A DNA stretch of 64,000 bases, taken from positions 383,429-447,428 of the forward strand of contig NZ_LMEI01000010.1 of NCBI RefSeq assembly GCF_001426585.1. Reading direction: 5' to 3'. Shown here piece after piece: positions 44,916 through 53,301 of this stretch (the first letter of the stretch is position 1; each line of letters opens with the position of its first letter). This DNA comes from Streptomyces sp. Root431 (GTDB lineage: Bacteria; Actinomycetota; Actinomycetes; Streptomycetales; Streptomycetaceae). The position numbers and the translations under genes were made by a program. Below the pieces are notes generated by a model that was not told the DNA's origin, did no database searches, and saw nothing but the letters and a program-made list of their open reading frames with translations.

Positions 44916-45425
44916 TCAGGCGGCGACGACGCTCGGGTCGGCCGGGGCGCACTGGCCCTGTACCGACTCGTGCATGGGCATGTCCGTCAGGCCGGGGAAG
45001 TAGACGTGCAGGCTGACGGCCGGTTCGAGGGAGTCGTTGACGACCTCGTGGACGTATCCCGGCGCGAACACGCGCTGCGCGCCGCCGTCGAGCGTCCGCA
45101 CGCCCCTGTCCGTACGCTCCGTCAACTCGCCCTCCAGGACGGTCAGGACGCCGGAGGAGAGGCCGTGGTCGTGGAGCCCGCTGCCCTGGCCGGGCACCCA
45201 GGAGAGCAGCCACACCTCGTAGCCGGGGCCGGTGCGCAGCCGGTGGTACCAGCGGGTGGTGGCGTCGTACTCGACGTACGGGGCCCACTGGGAGCGGTCG
45301 TCGGCGATGGCGCGCGCGAGGCCGGCGAACTCGGCCACGGTGACGGGGTGGGCGCGCTCGGGCTGGAGGAGGTGCGGGACCTCGAGGATGTCGCCGGCGA
45401 TCTGAAGGTCGCTGTCCATGTTCAT
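44916..45425 (-). CDS. Cysteine dioxygenase-like cupin
   Basis: A 169-residue cupin of the type I cysteine dioxygenase family. The 3-His iron ligands are His85 and His87 in LHDHG and His126 in YVHEV. A Gly replaces the cysteine of the mammalian Cys-Tyr crosslink, as usual in bacteria. It would oxidise L-cysteine (or a related thiol) to the sulfinate. It is encoded upstream of fbiA with a 13-base gap and downstream of an unusual phased-repeat region. ATG 45425 and ATG 45419 are both possible. Confidence 0.87.
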   Translation of the reverse strand: MNMDSDLQIAGDILEVPHLLQPERAHPVTVAEFAGLARAIADDRSQWAPYVEYDATTRWYHRLRTGPGYEVWLLSWVPGQGSGLHDHGLSSGVLTVLEGELTERTDRGVRTLDGGAQRVFAPGYVHEVVNDSLEPAVSLHVYFPGLTDMPMHESVQGQCAPADPSVVAA

Positions 45426-45478
45426 GGGTGGGGAGGTTCCTCAGCAGAAACAGAAGCGGTGGGGGTCGCGAAGAGCGG

Positions 45479-45530
45479 TGACGCGAAATGACGCGAGAGA
45501 GGAGTGACGCGATGTGACGCTGGGTGACGC
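45479..45530. promoter_or_regulatory. Five TGACGC repeats in near-helical phase (putative operator)
   Basis: TGACGC occurs at 45479, 45489, 45505, 45515 and 45525: spacings of 10, 16, 10 and 10 bases, all in the same orientation. The array lies 54-105 bases upstream of the cupin start. Same-face direct repeats of this kind suggest cooperative binding by a regulator. Nothing is known about which one. Confidence 0.55.
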
Positions 45531-45968
45531 TTGAGGGAAGAAGCTGGAGCTCTACGGCATCAACAGCTGGAACAACAACAGCGACAGTCGACCCGGACAG
45601 CGCGGCGGAACCCACGGGCGTGGGTCGCGGCGGTCGCAGTGGTCGCTGGCATGCCACCAAAGGTGGCGGGAGGGGGACCCGGATGTCAACTCAATGCCCG
45701 ATTTGGCGGTAATGTTTCACCTCATCCGGTTACAGTGCGCGGAGAAAGGTTTGTTCACGTGCGGACCAGGAGAGATGGCGCATCAACCGTGCCCGTAAAC
45801 ATGGCGGCGCCCGTGCGGTGAGCCCCTGGCTCGCCCGTCACTCTCCGCGATCGGGATGTGATCCGGATCGCTTCCATGGCTGGATCGCAACAAGATCCAA
45901 GTCTCGGACGTCCTTCCTTGCGTAGGGCTCGTGCGGTACGGCCAGGCCGGTGGCATGTGTCACGTTTT

Positions 45969-45998
45969 TTGGTGATTTGAACACTTTCCGCATAGGCT
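45969..45998 (+). promoter_or_regulatory. Possible distal whiB promoter
   Basis: TTGGTG (45969-45974) and TAGGCT (45993-45998), spacer 18. The -10 is a common Streptomyces form; the -35 is weak. whiB in S. coelicolor is known to have two promoters. Confidence 0.4.
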
Positions 45999-46041
45999 TG
46001 GTTCCGCAGAGTGAATACGGGGCCCAATAGCAGATCTCGGC

Positions 46042-46070
46042 TTGACTCGCACAGAGCACGAACTTGTAAT
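46042..46070 (+). promoter_or_regulatory. Probable whiB promoter
   Basis: TTGACT (46042-46047) and TGTAAT (46065-46070) with a 17-base spacer, close to the vegetative consensus and about 73 bases before the whiB start codon. A GTGTC, the complement of the GACAC motif bound by WhiA-WhiB in streptomycetes, lies just downstream at about 46078-46082. Confidence 0.6.
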
Positions 46071-46143
46071 TTCACTCGTGTCGTTCGGCCGGGTTCGGCA
46101 ACGGCCACATCACGGGGACGCACAGAACAGACGAGGGGCGCAC

Positions 46144-46407
46144 ATGACCGAGTTGTTCCAGGAACTGCTGGTCGAGGACGCGGACGAGGAACTCGGCTGG
46201 CAGGAGCGCGCGCTGTGCGCCCAGACCGATCCCGAGTCCTTCTTCCCCGAGAAGGGCGGCTCGACCCGCGAGGCCAAGAAGGTCTGCCTCGCCTGCGAGG
46301 TCCGTTCCGAGTGCCTCGAATACGCCCTGCAGAACGACGAGCGGTTCGGCATCTGGGGCGGTCTCTCCGAGCGCGAGCGGCGCCGACTGAAGAAGGCCGC
46401 CGTCTGA
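46144..46407 (+). CDS. whiB: WhiB, iron-sulfur sporulation regulator
   Basis: An 87-residue protein that matches Streptomyces WhiB as I remember it. The four iron-sulfur cluster cysteines are Cys25, Cys48, Cys51 and Cys57. The GIWGG turn is at 69-73, and a basic ERRRLKKAAV tail would contact DNA. WhiB works with WhiA to start sporulation septation in aerial hyphae. It is preceded by a long control region and followed by a strong hairpin, so it is monocistronic. In mycobacteria the equivalent (whiB2) also lies next to fbiA-fbiB. Confidence 0.97.
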   Translation: MTELFQELLVEDADEELGWQERALCAQTDPESFFPEKGGSTREAKKVCLACEVRSECLEYALQNDERFGIWGGLSERERRRLKKAAV

Positions 46408-46508
46408 GCGGCACACGCTCCCGGGCCACCCACCGGATACCGGCCACGGAACGGCTCCCGAAGCCTTCCGGCCCGCGCGCGCGGAAGCGCGCACACCAGG
46501 ACATGACG

Positions 46509-46551
46509 AACGGTCCGCCCCCTGTGCTCTGTCCACAGGCGGCGGACCGTT
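46509..46551 (+). terminator. whiB terminator
   Basis: An outer stem of 11 bp (46509-46519 with 46541-46551), one C-C mismatch, then an inner stem of 6 bp (CCTGTG/CACAGG) and a 7-base loop. It lies 100 bases after the whiB stop. Confidence 0.9.
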
Positions 46552-46650
46552 CTGCGTTCCGCCCCGCGCACAGCCGTTAGTGTGGGCCTCCGTCCGAGAC
46601 GCACCCCACGCCCCCCGCGGGCGACCCCCGGCCGGAGGGCCCGTAGCTCG

Positions 46651-49600
46651 ATGTCCTCAACTCCTGAGTTTCCGCGACACGTCGTCACCGCCGTGCTCGT
46701 CACCCACGACGGCGCCCGCTGGCTGCCGGACGCCCTCGCCGGGCTGCTCGCCCAGGAACGCCCCGTGCAGAACGTGGTCGCCGCCGACACCGGCAGCGCC
46801 GACGACTCCGCACGGCTCGTCGCCGACGCCATCGGCGCCGACCGCGTCCTGCACCTCGCGCGCCGCACCGGCTTCGGCACCGCCGTCGAGGAGGCCGCCC
46901 GCACGGCCCCCGTCCTGGGGCCCGAGGACCTGCCGTACCTGAAGCGCCCGAGCGGCTGGGACCCCGTCAGCCGGACGTGGAACGACGACGCCTACGACCT
47001 CCCCGAACTCCCGCACGGCGAACCGGTCCAGTGGCTCTGGCTCCTCCACGACGACTGCGCCCCCGAGCCCGGCGCCCTCGCCGAACTCCTGCGCGTCGCC
47101 GACTCCGACGCGTACGCCGCCGTCATCGGCCCCAAGCTGCGCGGCTGGTACGACCGGAAGCAGCTCCTCGAAGTCGGCGTCTCCATCGCCCACAGCGGCC
47201 GCCGCTGGACCGGACTCGACCGGCGCGAGCAGGACCAGGGACAGCACGACCAGGTCCGCTCCGTCCTCTCCGTCTCCACCGCCGGCATGCTCGTCCGTCG
47301 CGACGTCTTCGAGGAGCTCGGCGGCTTCGACCGCCGCCTGCCCCTCATGCGCGACGACGTCGACCTGTGCTGGCGAGCCCACTCCGCGGGCCACCGCGTC
47401 CTCGTCGCCCCCGACGCCGTCCTCCGGCACGCCGAGGCGTCCGCCCGCGAGCGCCGCACCGTCGACTGCGCGGGCCGCACGGCCGCGAGCCCGCACCGCG
47501 TCGACAAGGCCGGCGCCGTCTACGCGCTCCTGGCCAACACCCGCGGCCGCGCGCTCCCCTACGTCCTGCTCCGCCTCGTCCTCAGCACCCTGGTCCGCAC
47601 CCTCGCCTCGCTCGTCGGCAAGGTCCCCGGTCAGGCCGTCGACGAGGTCACCGGCCTCCTCGCCACCCTCCTGCGGCCCGAGAAGATCCTCGCCGCCCGC
47701 AAGCGGCGCAAGAACGCCGCCGTCGACGCGAGCGAGCTCCGCCCCCTCTTCCCGCCGCCCGGCGCCACCGTCCGCGCCGCCGTCGAACAGCTCGCGGCCA
47801 ACGTCGGCGGCTCCGAGGCCGACTCCGGCGGCTCCCGCCACGGCGTCGTCGAGTCCGGACCCGGCGGCGACGACGCCGACTTCCTGGAGATCGAGCAGTT
47901 CGCCCGCCTCAAGAAGATCGCCCGCAAGCCGGGCCCGGTCCTCTTCGGCCTCCTGCTCCTCATCTCCCTCGTCGCCTGCCGCAACCTCTTCGCCGGCGGC
48001 TCGCTGGCCGGCGGCGCCCTGCTGCCCGCCCCCGACACCGTCTCCGAGCTCTGGTCGCGGTACGCCGACGCCTGGCACGCCCTCGGCACGGGCGGCACCC
48101 AGACCGCCCCGCCCTACCTCGCCGTCCTGGCCGCGCTCTCCGCGCTCTTCCTCGGCTCCACCTCCACCGCGCTGACCCTGCTGCTCGTCTGCTCGGTCCC
48201 GCTGGCAGGCTTCGCCGCGTACTTCGCGGCCCGCCCGATCGTCGAGTCCAAGCTCCTGCGCGCCTGGGGCGCCATCGCGTACGCGTTCCTGCCCGCCGCC
48301 ACCGGGGCCCTCGCCACCGGCCGGCTCGGCACGGCCGTCCTCGCGATCCTGCTCCCGCTGATCGCCCGCGCGGCGGTCGCCGCCCACGGCTTCAACCGGC
48401 CGGACCGCGGCAGCTGGCGCGCCACCTGGGCCTACGCCTTCCTGCTCACCTTCGCGACGGCGTTCACCCCGATCGTGTGGCCGCTCGCCGTCCTCCTCGG
48501 CCTCGGCGTGCTCGTCGTCCACCGCTCCGACATCACCGCGTACGGGCTCCGCTTCCTCGCCGCCGTCGGCACCCCGATCCTCGCCCTCGCGCCCTGGTCG
48601 CTGTCCCTGCTGACCCATCCCGCGGCCTTCCTGCGCGAGGCGGGCCTCGACGTCCGTACGGGCACGGCCACGGCGCTCGACCTGCTCGCGACGAGCCCGG
48701 GCGGGCCCGGCACGACCGGCGGGCTCCTCCTGATCGGCCTCGTCCTGGCGGCCCTGGCGGGCCTCCTGCGCGAGGAGCGCAGGTTCGCCGTCCTCGCGGC
48801 CTGGGCGGCAGCCCTCGCCGGACTCCTCTTCGCCGTCCTCTCCAACGGCGCGGACGGCACGGGCTGGGCAGGCCCGGCGACCCTCGTCTACGGCGCGGCC
48901 CTCATCGCCGCCGGCATGATCGGCGCCGAGGGCGGGCGCACCCGCGTCGCGGCCCACGGCTTCGGCTGGCGCCAGCCCGTCGCGGCCCTCATCGCCCTCG
49001 CCTGCGCGGTCGGCCCCGCCGTCGCCGCCGCCGGCTGGATGATCGGCGGCGCCGACGGCCCGCTGACCAGGCGCGACCCGGTCCAGGTCCCGGCCTTCGT
49101 CGCCGAGGAGAGCGGTACGCGCGACCAGCCCCGCACCCTCGTCCTCGGCGGCACCTCGCCCGGCGAGGTCGCGTACTCCCTGGTCCGCGGCTCCGGCGCC
49201 CGCCTCGGCGACGGCGAACTCTCCGCGGCCGCCGAGACCGACCCCCGCCTCGACCAGGTCGTCGCTCACCTCGTCGCCGGCTCCGGCGCCGACCAGACCC
49301 AGGAACTCAGCGGCTACGCGATCCGCTACGTCCTCGTACGGGACGGGGCACCGCGCCAGATGAGCCGCGTCCTCGACGCGACCCCCGGCCTCAGCCGACT
49401 CAGCCAGCTCGACGGCAGCGCGCTCTGGCGCGTGGACCGCGAGATCGCCCGGATCATGATCGTCCCGCCGGCCGCGAAGAACGGCACCGCGGCGACCGGG
49501 GACACGGCCGCCGCCGACAGCGCGAAGTCCGTCGCCGTCGCCGCCGGCCCGGTCGAGGCGCACACCGACGTCCCGGCCGGCCCCGCGGGCCGCGTCCTGC

Positions 49601-50394
49601 GCGTCGCCGACCGCGCCGACGAGGGCTGGACCGCCACCCTCGACGGCAAGGAGCTGCCGAGGACCACCGTCGACGGCTGGGCCCAGGGCTTCGAGCTCCC
49701 CGCCCAGGGCGGCCGCCTCGACCTCACGCACGACCAGCCGCTCACCCACACCGTGTGGACCTGGACGCAGGTCGGCCTCGCCGTCGTCCTGCTCGTCCTC
49801 GCCCTGCCGGGCCGCCGCCGCGAGATCGACGACGACCTGCCCGAGGAGGAGCTCGCGATCCCCGCCCAGGCCACCGACGGCGACGGCCGCCGCGCCCGCC
49901 GCCTCCGCGCCGCCGCCGAGGCGGAGGCCGCCGAGGGTGCCGAGACCGGGGCGCCGGACGAGGACCGGAACCCGGTCGCCGTCCCCGTCCCGATCCCGGA
50001 GCGGCAGGCGTACGAGCCCCAGGAGCAGGCCTGGGAAGGCGGCGGGTACGACCCGGCCTACGCCCAGACCGCCCAGCCCGCCCAGGACCAGGCCCAGGAA
50101 CAGAACCAGGCCCACGACCCGGCGCAGGCCCAGCCGTACGCGGACCAGAGCTACTACCAGGAGTACGCGGCGGACCCGTACCAGCAGCAGCCGTACGCGT
50201 ACCCCCAGCAGGGCTACGAGCAGCAGCCGCAGCAGCAGTACGCCGACCAGGGCTACGAGCAGCAGCAGTACGACCCGCAGGCGCAGTACGACCAGCAGCA
50301 GCCGCAGCAGCAGTACGACCCGTACGCCTACGGCTACGAGTACCCCCAGGGTCACGAGACCGAGCAGCGTCCCGACGGGAGCAGCAACCAGTGA
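46651..50394 (+). CDS. Giant membrane glycosyltransferase (GT2 domain plus multispan region) with Gln/Tyr-rich tail
   Basis: A 1247-residue protein. The GT2 domain occupies about 12-300 (TAVLVTHDGARWLPDAL, LLHDDCAPEPG with the metal-site acids, and RDDVDLCWRAH). A cytoplasmic linker (about 330-430) precedes 12 or so spans interleaved with an external region (about 430-1070), in the manner of GT-C-like polymer enzymes. The last 110-120 residues are cytoplasmic and very rich in Gln, Tyr, Pro and Ala. The acceptor is likely a lipid-linked wall polymer. ATG 46651 is favoured by GGAGGG upstream and by the family start. It is coupled to the DUF5719 gene (GTGA). Confidence 0.87.
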   Translation: MSSTPEFPRHVVTAVLVTHDGARWLPDALAGLLAQERPVQNVVAADTGSADDSARLVADAIGADRVLHLARRTGFGTAVEEAARTAPVLGPEDLPYLKRPSGWDPVSRTWNDDAYDLPELPHGEPVQWLWLLHDDCAPEPGALAELLRVADSDAYAAVIGPKLRGWYDRKQLLEVGVSIAHSGRRWTGLDRREQDQGQHDQVRSVLSVSTAGMLVRRDVFEELGGFDRRLPLMRDDVDLCWRAHSAGHRVLVAPDAVLRHAEASARERRTVDCAGRTAASPHRVDKAGAVYALLANTRGRALPYVLLRLVLSTLVRTLASLVGKVPGQAVDEVTGLLATLLRPEKILAARKRRKNAAVDASELRPLFPPPGATVRAAVEQLAANVGGSEADSGGSRHGVVESGPGGDDADFLEIEQFARLKKIARKPGPVLFGLLLLISLVACRNLFAGGSLAGGALLPAPDTVSELWSRYADAWHALGTGGTQTAPPYLAVLAALSALFLGSTSTALTLLLVCSVPLAGFAAYFAARPIVESKLLRAWGAIAYAFLPAATGALATGRLGTAVLAILLPLIARAAVAAHGFNRPDRGSWRATWAYAFLLTFATAFTPIVWPLAVLLGLGVLVVHRSDITAYGLRFLAAVGTPILALAPWSLSLLTHPAAFLREAGLDVRTGTATALDLLATSPGGPGTTGGLLLIGLVLAALAGLLREERRFAVLAAWAAALAGLLFAVLSNGADGTGWAGPATLVYGAALIAAGMIGAEGGRTRVAAHGFGWRQPVAALIALACAVGPAVAAAGWMIGGADGPLTRRDPVQVPAFVAEESGTRDQPRTLVLGGTSPGEVAYSLVRGSGARLGDGELSAAAETDPRLDQVVAHLVAGSGADQTQELSGYAIRYVLVRDGAPRQMSRVLDATPGLSRLSQLDGSALWRVDREIARIMIVPPAAKNGTAATGDTAAADSAKSVAVAAGPVEAHTDVPAGPAGRVLRVADRADEGWTATLDGKELPRTTVDGWAQGFELPAQGGRLDLTHDQPLTHTVWTWTQVGLAVVLLVLALPGRRREIDDDLPEEELAIPAQATDGDGRRARRLRAAAEAEAAEGAETGAPDEDRNPVAVPVPIPERQAYEPQEQAWEGGGYDPAYAQTAQPAQDQAQEQNQAHDPAQAQPYADQSYYQEYAADPYQQQPYAYPQQGYEQQPQQQYADQGYEQQQYDPQAQYDQQQPQQQYDPYAYGYEYPQGHETEQRPDGSSNQ

Positions 50395-51932
50395 AGCGCA
50401 CGACCCTCTCCCTGATCGCGGTCGCCACGGCCCTCGCAGCCGTCACCGGCTTCGCCACCCTGACCACCTCGGACGGCGCCGCGGCCCCCGTGGCCAAGGC
50501 CCCCACCCGGCTGCCGGTGCAGCGCGCGGGCCTGGTCTGCCCGGCCCCGAGCACCTCCGAGGTGGCCGAGAGCGTCTACACCTCGTACACCCCGACGAGC
50601 ACGGCGGGCGCGGCCGCGACCGGCACGGGCGGCAAGGCCGAGCAGCCCACGGCCCAGCTGAGGCCGGCGGCGAGCGGGGCGACCCGCGGCGGCTCGGGCG
50701 GCGGCAAGAAGAAGACCAAGGCCCCGAAGGCCCCCGCGACCGTCACCGCCCCCGGCAAGCTCGTGACCGCCGAGGCCGACGGCAGTGCGGTGCCCGCCCT
50801 CACCGGCTCGGCGACCGGCACCCTGGCCCCCGGCTGGACCGTCCAGCAGACCACCGTCGTCACGGCCGGCGGCGCTCGCGGCCTCCTCGGCCTCACCTGC
50901 GGCGCCCCCGACACCGACTTCTGGTTCCCGGCAGCCTCCACCGCCAAGGAGCGCCAGGACTACGTCCACCTCACCAACCCGGACGACACGGGCGCCGTCG
51001 CCGACATCGAGCTGTACGGCCCCGAGGGCGTACTCAAGTCCCAGTTCACCGAGGGCATCCCGGTCCCGCCCCGCTCCACGGTCCCGGTCCTCCTCTCCAC
51101 CCTCACGGGCGAGGCCGCCCAGCGGGACGTCACCGTCCACGTCACCACCCGCAGCGGACGCGTCGGCGCCGCCATCGGCGTGGCCGACGAGAAGCTCGGC
51201 AGCGACTGGCTCGCCGCCGCGGCCGACCCGGCGAGCAGCGCCGTGCTCCCCGGCATCCCGGCCGACGCCACCTCCGTACGGCTCGTGGCCTTCGTCCCCG
51301 GCGACGACGACGCCGACCTCAAGATCCAGCTGGCCACCCCGACCGGCACGATCGTCCCCGCGGGCGCCGGCTCCGGCTCCCTGCACGTCAAGTCCGGGAT
51401 GACGGCCTCCCTCGACCTGCCGGGCCTGACCCGGGGCCAGGCGGGCTCCCTGCTGCTCAGCCCGAGCGACCCGAAGAAGGCGACCCCGGTGGTGGCCGCC
51501 CTCCAGATCGTCCGCGGCAAGGGCGAGAACACCGAGATCGCCTTCATCCCGGCGACCGCGGCGATCTCCGCCCGAGCGACGGTCGCCGACAACCGCGCCA
51601 AGGCCTCGACGCTCGCCCTCACGGCGCCCGGCGCCGACGCCCAGGTCAAGGTCACGGCCTCGGCGGGTTCACGCGGCGGCACGCCGGTGTCGAAGACCGT
51701 CACCGTCAAGGCGGGGACGACGGCGACCGTGGCCGACCTCGTGCCCGAGGGCCTCAAGGGCGCCTACGCGCTGACCGTGGAACCGGTCTCGGGCGGCAAG
51801 GTGCACGCGGCACGGTCGCTGGCCGTGCCGGAGGACGGCGTGCAGATGTTCACGGTCCAGACCCTCGTCGACGACCGGGGCACGGTCGAGGTCCCGTCGG
51901 CCCGCCAGGACCTCCAGGTCCTGGGGGACTGA
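50391..51932 (+). CDS. Exported DUF5719-family protein
   Basis: A 513-residue exported protein with an N-terminal signal or anchor (about 5-30), a Lys/Gly/Ala linker (about 75-125) and a long beta-rich extracytoplasmic region made of repeated sandwich-like units (YVHLTNPDDTGAVADIELYG and similar stretches). This matches DUF5719, which in actinobacteria typically follows this large glycosyltransferase. The GTG overlaps its stop, so the two likely form a complex or a consecutive step at the membrane surface. Function unknown. Confidence 0.83.
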   Translation: MKRTTLSLIAVATALAAVTGFATLTTSDGAAAPVAKAPTRLPVQRAGLVCPAPSTSEVAESVYTSYTPTSTAGAAATGTGGKAEQPTAQLRPAASGATRGGSGGGKKKTKAPKAPATVTAPGKLVTAEADGSAVPALTGSATGTLAPGWTVQQTTVVTAGGARGLLGLTCGAPDTDFWFPAASTAKERQDYVHLTNPDDTGAVADIELYGPEGVLKSQFTEGIPVPPRSTVPVLLSTLTGEAAQRDVTVHVTTRSGRVGAAIGVADEKLGSDWLAAAADPASSAVLPGIPADATSVRLVAFVPGDDDADLKIQLATPTGTIVPAGAGSGSLHVKSGMTASLDLPGLTRGQAGSLLLSPSDPKKATPVVAALQIVRGKGENTEIAFIPATAAISARATVADNRAKASTLALTAPGADAQVKVTASAGSRGGTPVSKTVTVKAGTTATVADLVPEGLKGAYALTVEPVSGGKVHAARSLAVPEDGVQMFTVQTLVDDRGTVEVPSARQDLQVLGD

Positions 51933-51974
51933 AGCGGGGCGGGGAAGCCCCGTAAGGGCGGACCGTACGGGCGG

Positions 51975-52039
51975 TCAGTCCTGCCCGTACCGGCGGGGTT
52001 ACTCCCGCCCCTACCAGGGATCAGTCCTGCCCGTACCGG
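51975..52039. repeat. 19-bp direct repeat duplicating the 3' end of the metallopeptidase-like gene
   Basis: TCAGTCCTGCCCGTACCGG occurs at 51975-51993 and again at 52021-52039, where it codes the last residues and stop of the gene at 52021-52476 on the minus strand. The copies are 46 bases apart; a hairpin-rich spacer lies between. Confidence 0.9.
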
Positions 52040-52476
52040 GGATCGACCGACTCCGGGGAGAGCCCGAGGAGCTCGGCCACCTGCTCCACGACGACCTCGT
52101 GGACGAGGAGCGCGCGCTCGTCGCGGCTCTTCGAGCGGATCTCGACCGGCCGCCGGTAGACGACGACCCGGGCGGGATCGTCCTTGTCGGCGGGGACCGA
52201 ACCGCCCAGCGGCACCGTCTCGCCCGGCACGGGCGGCGGCACCTCCATCACGAGGAACTCGATGTCCGCGAGCTGCGGCCAGTGCCGTTCGAGGCGCTCC
52301 ACCGAATCCAGCACCAGATCGCGGAAGGTGTCGGCCCGGCTCGTGGAGAGCGGCACCTGGGGCGGGGCGACCGGCCCCCGCATCCCGCGCCCGTGACGGT
52401 CGCGGCGGCGGACCCGAGGCTCCGCCGGGGGCTCCGTGGAGGGGCGCGAGGGGTTCGGCGGCACAGGACTGTCCAT
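52021..52476 (-). CDS. Metallopeptidase-family (zincin_1-like) protein with degenerate zinc motif
   Basis: About 151 residues. A basic, proline-rich N-terminus (about 40) precedes a small alpha/beta domain of the zincin-like metallopeptidase family found beside whiB2 in mycobacteria. The motif position reads LLVHEVVVEQVAELLGL: His-Glu are present but the second His of HExxH is Val, so ordinary zinc peptidase activity is doubtful. Function unknown. ATG 52476 and the adjoining GTG 52479 are both possible; AGGAGGG lies rather far upstream. Confidence 0.78.
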   Translation of the reverse strand: MDSPVPPNPSRPSTEPPAEPRVRRRDRHGRGMRGPVAPPQVPLSTSRADTFRDLVLDSVERLERHWPQLADIEFLVMEVPPPVPGETVPLGGSVPADKDDPARVVVYRRPVEIRSKSRDERALLVHEVVVEQVAELLGLSPESVDPRYGQD

Positions 52477-52815
52477 CACTGACGCAGCGTAACCCTCCTA
52501 GGTGTTTCCGCACCGTGGCGGATCCTCGCCACGTTCCCCCGCGCCCCCACCCCCACTGTCGAAACCTGAACATTCCGGCCAACCGCGCGCCTGATTCGGC
52601 AGCGTGTCGCGATCGGCCATCTGGCCGTGGTTGACCGGATTTGCATCCCCGACTGTCCGGATCGCTTCCTGCCCCCACCGCCGTACGCCCTCTCCCACGC
52701 AGGTCAGCACCGCCGCGACACGAGGGCGGGTGTCGGAGGTCACAGCGCGACACGGGGGAGTGACCTGAGGGAGAGTCGTCGCGGCCCGGTCAAGAGTGCG
52801 GTACCGTCCAACGTC
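52477..52815. other. Divergent intergenic region, no gene seen
   Basis: 339 bases between the metallopeptidase-like gene and the DUF3499 gene. It contains an inverted repeat GGTCAC...GTGACC (about 52738-52763) and a TTGACC, but no complete promoter pair that I would defend. Confidence 0.55.
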
Positions 52816-53199
52816 GTGAGCCCTGTACGTCGCTGTTCGCGCACCGCGTGCGGCCGCCCTGCCGTCGCGACACTGACGTACGTCTATGCCGACTCGACTG
52901 CGGTCCTCGGCCCGCTCGCCACCTACGCCGAGCCCCACTGCTACGACCTGTGCCTCGAGCACAGCGAGCGCCTCACCGCGCCGCGCGGCTGGGAGGTCGT
53001 GCGGCTCACCGATCCCTCCGCCCCGGCCCGCCCCAGCGGCGACGACCTCGAAGCCCTGGCCAACGCGGTACGGGAGGCGGCCCGCCCCCACGAGCGCACG
53101 GCCGAGGCCGGCGGCAAGGGCGGCGGAGGCCGAGGCGGAGACCCCATGGAGGTCGGCCGCCGCGGGCACCTCAGGGTGCTCCGTTCGCCCGACAACTGA
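52816..53199 (+). CDS. DUF3499 family protein, putative zinc-binding
   Basis: A 127-residue protein of the actinobacterial DUF3499 family. It begins VRRCSRTACGRPAVATLTYVY and carries a second Cys pair in CYDLCLEH, giving a possible CxxxxC...CxxxCxxH zinc site. The C-terminal third is Gly/Arg-rich and variable. Function unknown; it sits immediately before manB in both streptomycetes and mycobacteria. GTG 52816 gives the family start. Confidence 0.83.
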   Translation: MSPVRRCSRTACGRPAVATLTYVYADSTAVLGPLATYAEPHCYDLCLEHSERLTAPRGWEVVRLTDPSAPARPSGDDLEALANAVREAARPHERTAEAGGKGGGGRGGDPMEVGRRGHLRVLRSPDN

Positions 53200-53301
53200 C
53201 GCCAACCGGCCACCGTCCGCGTACCCCCGATCCGCTCCGGGTAGTTTTGGCGTTCCTACACGCGCCGCACACGCGTGCCGAGAACTCAGGAGGGTGGATC
53301 C

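Larger units (their letters stand above)
45426..46143. other. Long divergent control region between the cupin gene and whiB
   Basis: 718 bases without a convincing gene. It contains phased TGACGC repeats close to the cupin gene and two promoter-like sequences close to whiB. The middle (about 45540-45960) is less GC-rich than coding DNA and shows no further pattern that I can defend. Confidence 0.75.

Noticed and set aside
46657..50355. A 1232-residue open frame antisense to the giant glycosyltransferase
   Set aside because: High-GC codon bias leaves the opposite frame free of stops. The translation is a Gly/Ala/Glu/Arg mixture with no domain, while the plus-strand frame has a clear GT2 domain and membrane spans.
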